A DNA stretch of 64,000 nucleotides from Vibrio chagasii. Its GTDB lineage: Bacteria > Pseudomonadota > Gammaproteobacteria > Enterobacterales > Vibrionaceae. Below are positions 8,349 to 18,125 of this stretch, one piece after another (positions within the stretch are counted from its first letter, which is position 1; each line of letters opens with the position of its first letter). The stretch lies in NCBI RefSeq assembly GCF_024347355.1, contig NZ_AP025466.1:1426001-1490000 (forward strand), read 5' to 3'. The notes below the pieces were generated by a model that was given only the letters and a program-made list of their open reading frames with translations, made no database searches and was not told where the DNA came from. The translations under genes were made by a program, and so were the position numbers.

Positions 8349-9572
8349 ATGAAAAAAGTAAGTTTGATTGCTGCTGCAGTGGCGACTACGCTAGCTGCTG
8401 GCTCTGCGTTCGCTGTTGACTTTAATGGTTACATGCGTGCTGGTACTGGTATCAGCGGCAACGGTAATGGTGATGTATCAGTTAACAAAAACGGTATTGG
8501 TCGTCTAGGTAACGAAAATGACAACTACTCTGAGTTTGGCCTAGCTGAAGAACTAAAAACTGGTGAGCAAACGTGGCGCGTTGAGTCAATGATTGCTTCT
8601 GGTGCACCAGGCGCAAATGGTTGGGAAGATTCTGATTTTAACGTGGCTCAGTTTGCAGTTAAAGCGAAAGGCGTTCTATCTTTCGACCAAGAAGCGACTC
8701 TTTGGGCTGGTAAAACATACTACCAACGTAAAGATATCCACATCACTGACTTCTATTTCCTAAACACATCTGGTACTGGTGGTGGTGTTGAAAACATTTC
8801 AATCGGTGACCAAAAGCTATCTGTTGCACTAATCCAAGATGGCGCGACTGACGATTCAACTGGTTACATCTTTGATGCTCGTCTAGCGAACATCGGCCTA
8901 TGGCAAGATGCATCTCTAGAATTAGCACTAGCGTACAACTTCGCAACTGATTCAGATAACGCGAGCGAGTCTGCTGACGACGGCCTACTAGCTTCTGCAA
9001 TTTTACACCAAGGAACGAGCAACGGCTTCCACCAGACAGTACTTCAGTACGGTACTAACGGTTACGGCGTACAAGCTGCAAACTTCTGGGGTTCTGGTTC
9101 TTACTACGCACGTGGTACTGAAGCATTTAACGAAGCATCCGGTTTCCGTCTAATTAACTGGGGTGTAATGAACCTTGGCGAATCTTGGGAAATGGGTCAC
9201 CAACTAGCTTACCTAGCGGGTAGCGATATCGGTGGTGCAGATAAAGATGGTAACTACACAAACAAAACTTTCGACATCGATCAGTACTCTGCTGTAGTTC
9301 GTCCAATGTACAAGTGGAATGACACAATGCGCACAGTATTTGAAGCTGGCTACAACGCTGGTGAGCGCATCGCTGACGGTGGTCTAGCAACTGAAGATTT
9401 CGGTAACGCTAAATTCACAGTAGCTCAAGCTTGGGCTATGGGTGACAGCTTCTGGGCTCGTCCTGAAATCCGCGTTTACGGTTCTTACATCCTAGATACT
9501 GAAAACAAAGAAGCATTCAACGGCGACGATACAGAATATGTGTTCGGTATCCAAGCTGAAGCTTGGTGGTAA
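8349..9572 (+). CDS. lamB: maltoporin LamB
   Basis: A 407-residue outer-membrane trimeric porin for maltose and maltodextrins. The signal peptide MKKVSLIAAAVATTLAAGSAFA is followed by the mature start VDFNGYMRAGTG, typical of LamB. The alternating beta-strand pattern continues to the C-terminal FGIQAEAWW with the terminal aromatic residue required for outer-membrane assembly. The chosen ATG has GGAG six bases upstream; an in-frame ATG four codons earlier is less likely. The next gene is malM, as in E. coli, but no malK precedes it. A terminator between lamB and malM suggests that lamB is expressed in excess. Confidence 0.94.
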   Translation: MKKVSLIAAAVATTLAAGSAFAVDFNGYMRAGTGISGNGNGDVSVNKNGIGRLGNENDNYSEFGLAEELKTGEQTWRVESMIASGAPGANGWEDSDFNVAQFAVKAKGVLSFDQEATLWAGKTYYQRKDIHITDFYFLNTSGTGGGVENISIGDQKLSVALIQDGATDDSTGYIFDARLANIGLWQDASLELALAYNFATDSDNASESADDGLLASAILHQGTSNGFHQTVLQYGTNGYGVQAANFWGSGSYYARGTEAFNEASGFRLINWGVMNLGESWEMGHQLAYLAGSDIGGADKDGNYTNKTFDIDQYSAVVRPMYKWNDTMRTVFEAGYNAGERIADGGLATEDFGNAKFTVAQAWAMGDSFWARPEIRVYGSYILDTENKEAFNGDDTEYVFGIQAEAWW

Positions 9573-9608
9573 ACACTTAGCGTAACCAATCCTAAACTGT
9601 CCTAATTC

Positions 9609-9637
9609 ATAGCCGGCTCGCGTCGGCTATTTTTTTA
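9609..9637 (+). terminator. terminator between lamB and malM
   Basis: ATAGCCG pairs with CGGCTAT across a short loop and is followed by seven T. It lies 37 bases past the lamB stop, so malM is either read-through transcribed or has its own promoter in 9638-9737. Confidence 0.8.
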
Positions 9638-9737
9638 AGGAATGTACGATTAAGTGGATCGTTCCCTAGGTGAATAGTTTTCTTTGTGGTAATTAAAGTT
9701 AGTAAATTTCTTAAAAAAATAACAAGAAGGAAGAGTT

Positions 9738-10562
9738 ATGTATTTTAAAGCTCTAATGTTGAGTGGCTGTGTTGCGTTGGCCGGTTGTCAATCTGCACAA
9801 GTTGTAGAGCAGGTGCAAGTGGCACAAGCTGAACAAGTTAACTCTCTTGCTGGTCTTCAATTTGCCCCGATGAAGCTGCCAAGCTCGGCAATTTTCGATG
9901 TAACACCAGACAGCCAAATTTTGAACTATCAGGGTATAAATAGCCCTGTAGTCGCGATCGAGCTACCGGCGGATCGCGGTGAATACTCTATTAAGATTAC
10001 AAGCATGATCGGCGACACTGCATTTGTCCCTAATGCGGTTATCTATGATAAGAACGGTCGTGAGTTAGAGCGCTATGGTAAAGATAGCTTCGAATACGCG
10101 AAACCAAGATTACATTTGGGTAATCGACTTGTTGCTGAAAACGATTTCTACCCGCCGACCACATCTCAGTCGGTTTACTTAGTTATCTATAGCGAGCAAG
10201 AAGATCTTGATGGTTTCACTGATGTCATTCACCCAGCTCGTTTGGACGCGGAAGGCCGTGGTAACTACCTACCAGAAGTTGAAGATATTCCAGTTCCAAA
10301 CTCGAACGTTGGCAAAATAGAAGTAGCGATTGATCGAGTTGGTTTCTTCTCATTCGGTTCAAGCAGTGAATCAAATGCTAAGCCAGCAGCCGCGAAGGTT
10401 GAGGCGATTCAGCCAGAGACACAAACTTACTACCACAATGCAATCAAAGCCGCTGTCGAAGCAGACAATATTCCAAAAGCTTTGGGTCTATTAGACGAAG
10501 CGAAAGCACTAGGCATTGAAGGCGCACAAGAAGTCTTTGTAAAAGCAGTTAATAAAAAGTAG
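9738..10562 (+). CDS. malM: MalM-family periplasmic lipoprotein
   Basis: A 274-residue protein of the MalM family, the maltose-operon periplasmic protein of unknown biochemical role. The N-terminus MYFKALMLSGCVALAGCQS contains a lipobox (LAGC) with cleavage before Cys17. Ser and Gln at positions +2 and +3 favour outer-membrane sorting. The beta-rich body with VIYDKNGREL and the YLVIYSEQED segment fits the family. A GGAAGAG Shine-Dalgarno precedes the ATG. It follows lamB as in enteric bacteria, which supports the name. Confidence 0.87.
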   Translation: MYFKALMLSGCVALAGCQSAQVVEQVQVAQAEQVNSLAGLQFAPMKLPSSAIFDVTPDSQILNYQGINSPVVAIELPADRGEYSIKITSMIGDTAFVPNAVIYDKNGRELERYGKDSFEYAKPRLHLGNRLVAENDFYPPTTSQSVYLVIYSEQEDLDGFTDVIHPARLDAEGRGNYLPEVEDIPVPNSNVGKIEVAIDRVGFFSFGSSSESNAKPAAAKVEAIQPETQTYYHNAIKAAVEADNIPKALGLLDEAKALGIEGAQEVFVKAVNKK

Positions 10563-10592
10563 CTGATACAATTACAAAGTCTGATTTAAGAG

Positions 10593-10619
10593 AAGGGACC
10601 CTAATAGGGTCCTTTTTTA
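10593..10619 (+). terminator. terminator of malM
   Basis: GGACCC and GGGTCC form a perfect stem around TAATA, followed by six T. Confidence 0.9.
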
Positions 10620-10962
10620 TTGCTAGCGATAAATGAAATACTTTAATTAGTTAAATATTTGAGATTCGAAGACGCGAGCTTATAGATATTCACTAACGCT
10701 CTAGCTGATTAACGTAGGTCAATGTCATTTGGATCCGTGATTACTATTAAGTAGGCGTTGGCCTAGACAGCGTCTCTCATTTCTCTATTTCATGTACTTG
10801 ATTCAAGAAAGCTTATCCTGGGTACAGGAACTGCAACCGAAAGTGAATAAAAAGAAGCCTTCATATTCACCAAGTGCCAACAAGGTTCCTCAATCACTAA
10901 AGGTTGAATGTTACTTATGTGTGTTAGGAGAAGGCTTTCTTAGGTTGGCGTTTATTGGGTAC

Positions 10963-10992
10963 AAAAAAGGGAGACTGACGTCTCCCAAAGGC
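10963..10992 (-). terminator. terminator of pulA
   Basis: On the minus strand GGGAGAC pairs with GTCTCCC around a four-base loop, followed by six T. It lies about 50 bases after the pulA stop. Confidence 0.88.
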
Positions 10993-11040
10993 TAGCTTTC
11001 GCTTGTTTTATTATCTGTTACTTGAACCTCAGCTTGGAGC

Positions 11041-14000
11041 TTAATTCTTAGTGACAGATACCACAGCTTTGTCTACATTGTCGTCAAGCTCGTGAATCGC
11101 ATTCAAAGTGAAGGTGTAGCTGCCCGCTTCCGTTACGCTCAATTGGCAATTGCCACCTGTGCCAATATCGATTGACCCGCTTGTAAGCTCTACAGAATCG
11201 CAACCAAAGTTAGGTGTTTCCCAATCAGCATCCGCAAACTTGAAGCCATAGCTACCCGCTTCTAAGTTGCCTGTTACAGAATAAACCCCATTAGCAACAA
11301 AGCTCATCGCCCAATCATCAACAGGGTTCCAACCATTCATATCACCACGCACGTACACGGTAGTTTGACCGTACGGAGGAATGCTAGATACATCCTTGTC
11401 TGAGTTATCAACCGGCAAACCAGCGCCTTGTGCACCGTTTTGTGCTTGTACAAACACAGCGGTGGTTAGTGCTGGAACAGTGAATGATTCATTAGCAAAG
11501 CTTGCGCCTTTCACTATGTCATCCGCTGAGTTTTGTTGAACCTCGTGAAGCGCAAAGCCTGTCGCTCCTGAGATTTTGAACGATTGAGATTCATTGGTTG
11601 AGTTTACAATCGCGACAATCGCATCGTTCGCTGGATCGAGGTCTGAACCTGCGAATACACCATCATCGATAGACATCACGATTAGGCCTTCGACTTGGTC
11701 TTCGCCAACGTTACGGAAATCGACTCGCTTCATGACTTCGTCAGCTGTATCTAAGCGGAACAGTTCACTTGAGCTGCGGATTTTTAATAACTCTAAGAAC
11801 TGTTGTTTAGTGAGTTCAATGTCGTCTGCGTCTGGTTTCGCCGTTGGGTCAGCAATGATGGTTTTGATCAGATCCCAGTTCGCACCATCTTTGTCTTCAC
11901 GAGGTAAGCCAACATTCCAGTTACTGTCAGAACCGTCGAAGAACACGCGGTTGTACCAATCACCAGAGTCATAAGAATCGCGCTGCATAGATTTCGAGCG
12001 CAGCAGTTCCGAACCCATGTGGATGAAAGGTATACCTTGACCCAACATCACGGTAGAGAGTGATACAGACTGCATTCGAGCACGATCTGCAGAGCTAGTA
12101 CCAGTGGCGATCTTGTAAGCGTTGTTGTCCCAAAGTGTTTGGTTATCGTGTTTTGAAACATAAGAGATGTTCTCTGAAGGCATCTTGGTGTAACCGGCAG
12201 GTGCGCCATTGTAGTCGACGTTTTTACCCAGTTTGGTATCGCCTTTGTAATCAATCAACACGTATTCTGCGAGGTTACCTGCCATGCCTAAGCGAACAAG
12301 ATCTTGGTTGTGCAAACGACCATTGATTGAGTCTTGATCTGTCTTGGTTTCTTCATTGGCAATCGCAGCATTACCGAAGCCTTGATTAAAGCGAAGCGGG
12401 TGGTTCCCTTCTGAGTCAACACCGCCATCGAATGGGCTACCGCCACGTACAGCGTCACGCAGTCGATCCGAGAATGTGCCGATCTCAGTGCCCGCCATGT
12501 TGATTTGGTTCGCTTGATCGAAGCGTGCATTATCGGCTACTTCGCCAAAATCCCAACCCTCACCGTAGAACAGGGTATTCGGGTCGATTTTGCGCACTTC
12601 TTCCAGCGCTTCGACCATCACGTCTTTTGGCTGGTGGCCCATTAAGTCAAAACGGAAACCATCCACTTTGTAGTCGTCAGCCCACACCTTGAGTGAGTCG
12701 ACCATCAATTTACCCATCATTAGGTTTTCAGTCGCAGTATTGTCACAACAAGTCGAGTTTTCTACGCCACCTGTGTTGACGTTAAGACGGTGGTAGTACC
12801 CAGGGACAATCTTATCTAGTACCGACTTATCATTCACTCCAGATGCGTTGGTGTGGTTGTACACCACGTCCATGATCAGCTTGAGATCCATGTCGTGCGT
12901 GGCCTTAACCATTTGACGGAATTCTAGAATACGCTTTGATCCGTTTGGATCCGTTGCGTAGCTTCCTTCAGGAACCGTGTAATGGAATGGGTCGTAACCC
13001 CAGTTAAAGCTGTCGAGCATTCGTAAGTCGTTCATTAACGCTTGTGCATCGCCCGTTGAAGGGTCATAGCCGTCGAGTACGTCTTCGATAACTCTGTTTT
13101 CATCTTCATTACCACATAAGGCAGCGGCAGGTTTTACATCACACAGTTTCCCAACGGTATCGGTAATATCGACGCGGCTTGCTTCATCTTCATCAACGGT
13201 GGCGATATCAAATGCTGGCAAGATATGCAAAGTCGTCAGACCGGCATCTTTCAGCGCTTGAAGATGTTTGACTGATTCACGATCCGCTTCCGTAAGCGCA
13301 AGGTATTTTCCATTTAGGCTCGCTGTGCCGAGTTTGTCGCTGAAGCTAAAGTCACGCAGGTGAGATTCGTAAAGTACATGATCTTCGTCTTTCTTTACGG
13401 TTGGTCGTTCGTAGTCGTCCCAGTTCGCAGGCTTCAAGGTTGAATCATTCAGGTCAATCACTTGAGAGTATGCAGAGTTCTTCGACAAGCTGAGAGAGTA
13501 AGGGTCTGTCACAAGGCGATTTTCTATTTTGCCAGTGGTTGGGTGGTAAACCTTCACTTGGTAGCGGTAGTACATGTTGACGGCGTTAGACACCGATTCT
13601 GTTGCCCAGATGCCTGTCTCAGTACTTTCCGTCATTGGGATGACTTGTGAACTTTTTAGATCTTCACTGTATAAGACTAGCTCAACATCTTGGGCTGTAG
13701 GTGCCCATAGTTTAAAGGTAGCTGCGCTGCCGTCGATAATAGCACCGAGTTCTTCACTCATTGCATTACCGGCATCCTCACTAGCAAATACCGCGTCAAG
13801 CACGCCTGGTTTCTGAATCTCGGTCGAAGAGATAACATCGCCATTGGCATTGTAGGCTACAACAATGATCTGAGATTTCAAAATGGTGCGCAGTGTTGTG
13901 TCATCAACGTCAATCGCGACTGCTGGTAAACTTGCTAGGTGGCGGAAACGTTCTTTTAATTCAGAGGATAGCTCGCCATCTTTGCTCAGTTCAATTGCAG

Positions 14001-14760
14001 TGCCACCGACAATCTCTTTGTCATCATTCATTGAGATGCTGTTATCCAATGCATAGAAGAGTTTTAAAGAGTCTGCATTGCTGGCCGCTTCCCAACCTAT
14101 GGTCGTAGCATCAAGCCAATGTGCTTTTTGACCATCAATATTCACTGGTCGTTCTGAAATAGGCTCGTAGTACAATTCGCTGCTGCCATGGAAACCAAAC
14201 ACACCTTGAGATTCACCGAGTTTATCTAGCTCAACTTTTGAGTTCGCGCTGCCAAAGGCTTTTTCATCACCATTGTGTAAGATGAAGTTCATACATTTGT
14301 GCGGGTCAGCGGCATCGGGATCCACTTTCAATACATAGTAGGCGCCGTAGGTATCGCTAATGCCGTCGTATTCGTAAGGGCTGTTCCAATCGCTTCCTGT
14401 CTCACTCAACCCCATGCCGACTAAATCGGTACTGGTACAGCCTTCGCCATTCCACAGGTGCAGTCCCCAGCCGTCATAAGTCGACCCAGAAGTGCTCGCT
14501 GCGGCAACATCACGTTTGTAGTAGATAACCACTTCGTTTTCTGCTGCAGGGTATAGACCACTGCTGCCAGTGTCAGTACCGTTGTCGCTGTTATTATCAC
14601 TGCCACAACCTGCGATTAAAGTAGCGGTGAAAAGAGGTAAAATCGCTTTGGTTAAGGTTGATTTCTTGAAGCTTCTTTTCTTTGTATTGTTAAAGGTATT
14701 TCGTAGAGTTAAACATTGATTAATATTTATATTGTTCACGTTTCGATATCCATATTTCAC
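11041..14760 (-). CDS. pulA: lipoprotein pullulanase (GH13)
   Basis: A 1239-residue surface debranching enzyme that hydrolyses alpha-1,6 bonds of pullulan and starch. A hydrophobic signal ends in the lipobox LIAGC (Cys52), so it is probably a lipid-anchored exported protein. Carbohydrate-binding and CBM48-like domains fill about residues 65-430. Catalytic motifs are DVVYNHT, DGFRFDLMGH (nucleophile Asp705), GEGWDFG (acid/base Glu734) and VSKHDNQT. After a DUF3372-like C-terminal domain there is an extra beta domain (about 1135-1239, starting VYVRGDMNGWNP) resembling a starch-binding module. The only available start is a GTG without a good Shine-Dalgarno, giving an unusually long positively charged leader before the signal; the true start is uncertain. 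Confidence 0.9.
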   Translation of the reverse strand: MKYGYRNVNNININQCLTLRNTFNNTKKRSFKKSTLTKAILPLFTATLIAGCGSDNNSDNGTDTGSSGLYPAAENEVVIYYKRDVAAASTSGSTYDGWGLHLWNGEGCTSTDLVGMGLSETGSDWNSPYEYDGISDTYGAYYVLKVDPDAADPHKCMNFILHNGDEKAFGSANSKVELDKLGESQGVFGFHGSSELYYEPISERPVNIDGQKAHWLDATTIGWEAASNADSLKLFYALDNSISMNDDKEIVGGTAIELSKDGELSSELKERFRHLASLPAVAIDVDDTTLRTILKSQIIVVAYNANGDVISSTEIQKPGVLDAVFASEDAGNAMSEELGAIIDGSAATFKLWAPTAQDVELVLYSEDLKSSQVIPMTESTETGIWATESVSNAVNMYYRYQVKVYHPTTGKIENRLVTDPYSLSLSKNSAYSQVIDLNDSTLKPANWDDYERPTVKKDEDHVLYESHLRDFSFSDKLGTASLNGKYLALTEADRESVKHLQALKDAGLTTLHILPAFDIATVDEDEASRVDITDTVGKLCDVKPAAALCGNEDENRVIEDVLDGYDPSTGDAQALMNDLRMLDSFNWGYDPFHYTVPEGSYATDPNGSKRILEFRQMVKATHDMDLKLIMDVVYNHTNASGVNDKSVLDKIVPGYYHRLNVNTGGVENSTCCDNTATENLMMGKLMVDSLKVWADDYKVDGFRFDLMGHQPKDVMVEALEEVRKIDPNTLFYGEGWDFGEVADNARFDQANQINMAGTEIGTFSDRLRDAVRGGSPFDGGVDSEGNHPLRFNQGFGNAAIANEETKTDQDSINGRLHNQDLVRLGMAGNLAEYVLIDYKGDTKLGKNVDYNGAPAGYTKMPSENISYVSKHDNQTLWDNNAYKIATGTSSADRARMQSVSLSTVMLGQGIPFIHMGSELLRSKSMQRDSYDSGDWYNRVFFDGSDSNWNVGLPREDKDGANWDLIKTIIADPTAKPDADDIELTKQQFLELLKIRSSSELFRLDTADEVMKRVDFRNVGEDQVEGLIVMSIDDGVFAGSDLDPANDAIVAIVNSTNESQSFKISGATGFALHEVQQNSADDIVKGASFANESFTVPALTTAVFVQAQNGAQGAGLPVDNSDKDVSSIPPYGQTTVYVRGDMNGWNPVDDWAMSFVANGVYSVTGNLEAGSYGFKFADADWETPNFGCDSVELTSGSIDIGTGGNCQLSVTEAGSYTFTLNAIHELDDNVDKAVVSVTKN

Positions 14761-15088
14761 TTTTTATGAAGATGAATATCCTAGTCTTAACGGTGGTCAA
14801 CTATTTGTGATGTCTATATGTAAAGTTATTTTTAATAAGTAAAAATAAGAAACCTAGTGTCAATATCACGATTTGTACTTGGTTTATGTGGATTTACTTG
14901 GACCAAGAACTCATTTGTTTAATATCAATAGGATAGGGCGTAGTAACTAGGCGTAGAGAATAAGGATGATAGCTCATCCTTATAAATGTGAGGAAGGTAT
15001 CGAAATGTTTGGGTGTTAATTTAACTTGGGAATTAAGTTATTTATCAATTAGCCTTTGTTCTCTTTCTAAATAATATCGACAAGGGTG
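14761..15088. other. intergenic region upstream of pulA
   Basis: This 328-base AT-rich stretch lies between the pulA start and the end of the broken amylase gene. It contains the inverted GGATGA repeat listed separately. I see no coding frame. Confidence 0.5.
14960..14983. promoter_or_regulatory. perfect inverted repeat with paired GGATGA cores (candidate MalT site)
   Basis: ATAAGGATGA and its exact complement flank TAGC. GGATGA is the core of the MalT box, here in both orientations, about 200 bases upstream of pulA. It lacks a T run, which argues against a terminator for the pulA-side transcripts. Confidence 0.4.
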
Positions 15089-16797
15089 TTAATTATTTAA
15101 TGGTAATACCCAAACCAAGGATGCCAGCGGTTTTAATTCAATATTGAAACAGCCAACTCCTTCCTCCACACATAATTCTTGTGTCTGAATAGATTCGATA
15201 TGTTCATTAAGTAAGTAACCACCATCCGCAATTTTGATTGCTTGGATTACATCACGTGGAATAACCAAGCAAACACGTTCTGTCGTGTGTTGGCTGAAAT
15301 TCGCAGCAACTATTGTTAGCTCTTGGTCGTCATAGCGTAGAAAAGCGTAAACCGAACCACTCAAATTATTGCTTTGGTGTAAGTCTTGGTAATGTCCTGT
15401 CATTGAAGAGTGCTCGAGCGAAAAGTTCATCACCTTCTGATAAAAGTGACGCAGTTGCTTTTCGTTATCGTTTAATAGCCCGCCATCGAATGCGCCGTGG
15501 TTCATCCATTTTTGATGCTGTGGGACACCGACGTAATCGAAGATGGATGTACGCGAGGGTTGTCCAAAGCCTGCGTTCTCCGCGCCTGGTTCGCCGACGT
15601 CTTGTCCGAAGTAAATCATCGTTGGTGAACTGCTCAATAAGGCGCTGACGAGCATTGCAGGTTTTGCGATATTGGGGTCACCTACAAATTCAGGAGACGC
15701 GATGCGCTGTTCATCATGGTTATCCAAGAAGTGCAGCATGTGGTGTTCTATGTCCATCATTTGATGCTGAATCTCGGGAATAATGGCTGTTGAAGATTTG
15801 CCCTGCATAACGGCTTTGAGTCCATCATATAGGTCCACTTTATCGTATAGATAGTCCATTTTGCCTAAGTGAATGTAGTCGCGGTATAAGTCTGGTTGAT
15901 AAACTTCTGCCATTAGAAAGGCATCGGGGTTTTGCATCTTGATGGATGAGTTGAGATAGCTCCAAAACTCGACCGGTACCATTTCAGCCATATCGTAACG
16001 AAACCCATCGATAGATTTCCAGAAATTGAAGTGATCTCGGTAATCACGTTGAGCATAGTCGCTCGGCAACTCAGGAAAGTCCTTTGAACCGTCAGGGCGT
16101 ACGCCGTAATTGATCTTCACGGTTTCATACCAATCGTCGAAATTGGGTTTCGCTAGGCGTGAGCCATTACCAGTCCATTTAGCGGGTATTTCGACAAATG
16201 GAGAGCTTAGGGCTAGGTGTTGTTCACCACCAAGAGGGTAAAATTGGGCTCGATATTTGGCAGTTCAAAGGCGCTGTTAGGGATGTAATAGAAGTTATTG
16301 TTTCTGTGGTATTCGAGTGTAGTGTCATCGTGAGCACCAAAATCACTGACGCCCTCAGGATTGTTTAACCCTTTGTAATGACGTGCAACATGATTAGGGA
16401 CGATATCGATGATCACCTTTAAGCCGTGGTCGTGGCTTCTTTTAATTAGCGCCTTAAACTCCTCCAGTCGGTGCTCGGGATTATCAGCGAGATCAGGGTT
16501 TACCGAGTAGTAAGCTTTGACAGCGTAAGGAGAGCCCGCACGGCCTTTTACTACGCTTGGGTGATCGTCTGAAATACCAATGTGTTTGTAGTCATTGATT
16601 AACGCGTGGTGAGGAACTCCGGTATACCAAATGTGAGTCATTCCAAGCTTGCGAATTTCAGACAGCGCTTTGTCTGTAAAATCACTGAATTTACCAACGC
16701 CATTTTGTTCAATGGTGCCCCACGGGACATGTTGGGTGTTTTTATTGCCAAATAAACGCGTAAAAACTTGGTAGATGGCGTACTTTTGGTTGTACAT
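15089..16797 (-). pseudogene. GH13 alpha-amylase family gene with a one-base frameshift
   Basis: Two adjacent frames together encode one GH13 enzyme of about 570 residues without a signal peptide. The first (MYNQKYAIYQVFTRLFGN, 16797 down to a stop at 16213) carries region I DIVPNHVAR. The second carries region II DGFRYDMAEM, region III LMAEVYQP and region IV LDNHDEQR. The protein reads continuously (NIEPNF then YPLGGEQHLALSSPF) if one base is added to the four-A run (plus strand) at 16240-16243. All catalytic motifs are intact, so this is either a very recent inactivation or a homopolymer sequencing error. The start is supported by an AAAGGAATT Shine-Dalgarno. The substrate is not certain; the sequence is of the alpha-amylase/neopullulanase-like type. 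Confidence 0.85.
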
Positions 16798-16832
16798 ATT
16801 TATAATTCCTTTAACTTCCATCATGTTATGTA

Positions 16833-16897
16833 GGGATGAAAGGGCTTGTTTATTTTTTGCAGGCTAACCGAATTACAATACGCCTTACTCATCCTTA
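16833..16897. promoter_or_regulatory. GGATGA-core motifs upstream of the amylase gene
   Basis: GGGATGAA (plus, 16833-16840) and TAAGGATGAG (minus, 16888-16897) each match seven or so positions of the MalT box. They lie 36-100 bases upstream of the amylase start. The placement suits MalT control but the matches are partial. Confidence 0.35.
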
Positions 16898-16954
16898 TCA
16901 AAATCTACAGGGCGTAATTGCCACAGTATGTGAGCTGTTACCCAAAAGGAGTTG

Positions 16955-17344
16955 ATGTTGTCTTCATCTATTCAAATCGCGATCACTTATTTGGTTCTGG
17001 TGGCGGTGTCTGTGTTGTTTGCGGAAAGCTCAAAAGTGCTATTGGCGTGGTATTTAGTTATCGGTGTCGTGACGTTTTTTGTGTACGCGAAAGACAAGCG
17101 AGCCGCGATTAATGGTAATTGGCGCGTGCCAGAGAAAACTCTGCACATCTTTTCGGTAGCTGGTGGTTGGTTAGGGGCTTTGATCGCACAAGATAAGCTA
17201 CGTCATAAAACACAAAAACAGCCGTTCAGAGCTATTTATTGGTTAACAGTGTTTATCAATGTAGCGGCGTTTGTCTGGACGTTAACGCCGGTCGGGCAGG
17301 CAATGTTTGGTCGTTGGCTTGGTGAGCTGGTGGGTTACTTTTAA
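16955..17344 (+). CDS. DUF1294 membrane protein
   Basis: A 129-residue integral membrane protein of the DUF1294 family, function unknown. Hydrophobic segments are at about residues 7-25, 30-47, 62-80 and 92-112. The family signature is the loop YAKDKRAAINGNWRVPEKTLH followed by GGWLGALIAQDKLRHKTQK. In some relatives this domain is fused to a cold-shock domain, but here it stands alone. The ATG is preceded by AAAAGGAG; the TTG one codon earlier is less likely. Confidence 0.75.
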   Translation: MLSSSIQIAITYLVLVAVSVLFAESSKVLLAWYLVIGVVTFFVYAKDKRAAINGNWRVPEKTLHIFSVAGGWLGALIAQDKLRHKTQKQPFRAIYWLTVFINVAAFVWTLTPVGQAMFGRWLGELVGYF

Positions 17345-17350
17345 CGAGAA

Positions 17351-17380
17351 TAACGGTTAGCAGCAGAGTACTAACCGTTA
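17351..17380. terminator. convergent hairpin between DUF1294 gene and LysE gene
   Basis: TAACGGTTAG and CTAACCGTTA form a perfect 10-bp stem with a 10-base loop between convergent genes. T tracts are weak on both sides, so termination is plausible but not certain. Confidence 0.5.
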
Positions 17381-17399
17381 AAATATAGAAGTTATTCGA

Positions 17400-17984
17400 T
17401 TAGAGCATCGGAATGGTCGACGCTAACAGCAAGCCCGCCATACCATAGTTGAAGCTTTTGATGCGGACTGGCGTTGTTAGCCAATGTTGTAGCTGCTTGC
17501 CTGCTGCTGTCCAGAAGGTTACCGATGGCAGGTTAGCTAACGTGAAAATGGCTGCGATGATTGCAAGCTCCCACCATGAACTGCCACTGCTATAGACAGA
17601 AATGGCTGTCAGTGCCATTGACCAACCTTTCGGGTTAACCCATTGAAAACTTGCCGCGCCAATGAAGGTCATCGGTTTATAAGCTTCGGTGCTTTTCGCT
17701 TTTCCACTCTTGGCTATTTTAATTGCGAGGTACACCAAGTACGCAAGGCTCAGGTATTTCAATACTTGGTGAGTCACCGGATAGGCGTTGAAAATACCCA
17801 TTAACCCAAAGCCAACCAGCAGCAACATAGCCGCAAAACCTAGAGCAATACCAAGCATGTGTGGAATGGTGCGGGCAAAGCCAACATTGGCACCAGAAGT
17901 CATGAGCATGATGTTATTTGGACCCGGCGTGAAGGTCGAGACAAACGCAAACAAGGCAAGTGCGCTAAGTTGTTCTAAAGGCAT
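17400..17984 (-). CDS. LysE/RhtB family amino-acid exporter
   Basis: A 194-residue inner-membrane translocator of the LysE/RhtB superfamily, which exports amino acids or their derivatives. The family motif FVSTFTPGPNNIMLMTSGANVGF lies at the N-terminus and QWVNPKGWSMAL in the middle, with about six hydrophobic segments. The start MPLEQLSAL has a GGAGAA Shine-Dalgarno; an upstream frame extension is not conserved-looking. A divergent Lrp-family regulator lies 140 bases away, a common arrangement for exporters of this family. The exported substrate cannot be told from sequence. Confidence 0.85.
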   Translation of the reverse strand: MPLEQLSALALFAFVSTFTPGPNNIMLMTSGANVGFARTIPHMLGIALGFAAMLLLVGFGLMGIFNAYPVTHQVLKYLSLAYLVYLAIKIAKSGKAKSTEAYKPMTFIGAASFQWVNPKGWSMALTAISVYSSGSSWWELAIIAAIFTLANLPSVTFWTAAGKQLQHWLTTPVRIKSFNYGMAGLLLASTIPML

Positions 17985-18125
17985 AATGGTTCTCCAGCAA
18001 TAAAATGAACGAAGTGACTGACCGGTCATGACTTTCACGTGTTGAGAAACATAGTAGGTGGAAAGTGAGGCAATTATGTGCTTTTATTTCCTCTATTATC
18101 ACTGAATGCACAATAATAAGTACTT

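Larger units (their letters stand above)
10563..11040. other. convergent intergenic region malM / pulA
   Basis: It contains the malM terminator at its left and the pulA terminator at its right. A 67-codon plus-strand frame between them has no ribosome site or recognisable sequence. Nothing else is visible. Confidence 0.6.

Noticed and set aside
10792..10995. 67-codon plus-strand frame between malM and pulA
   Set aside because: No Shine-Dalgarno, no family likeness, and it runs through the pulA terminator.
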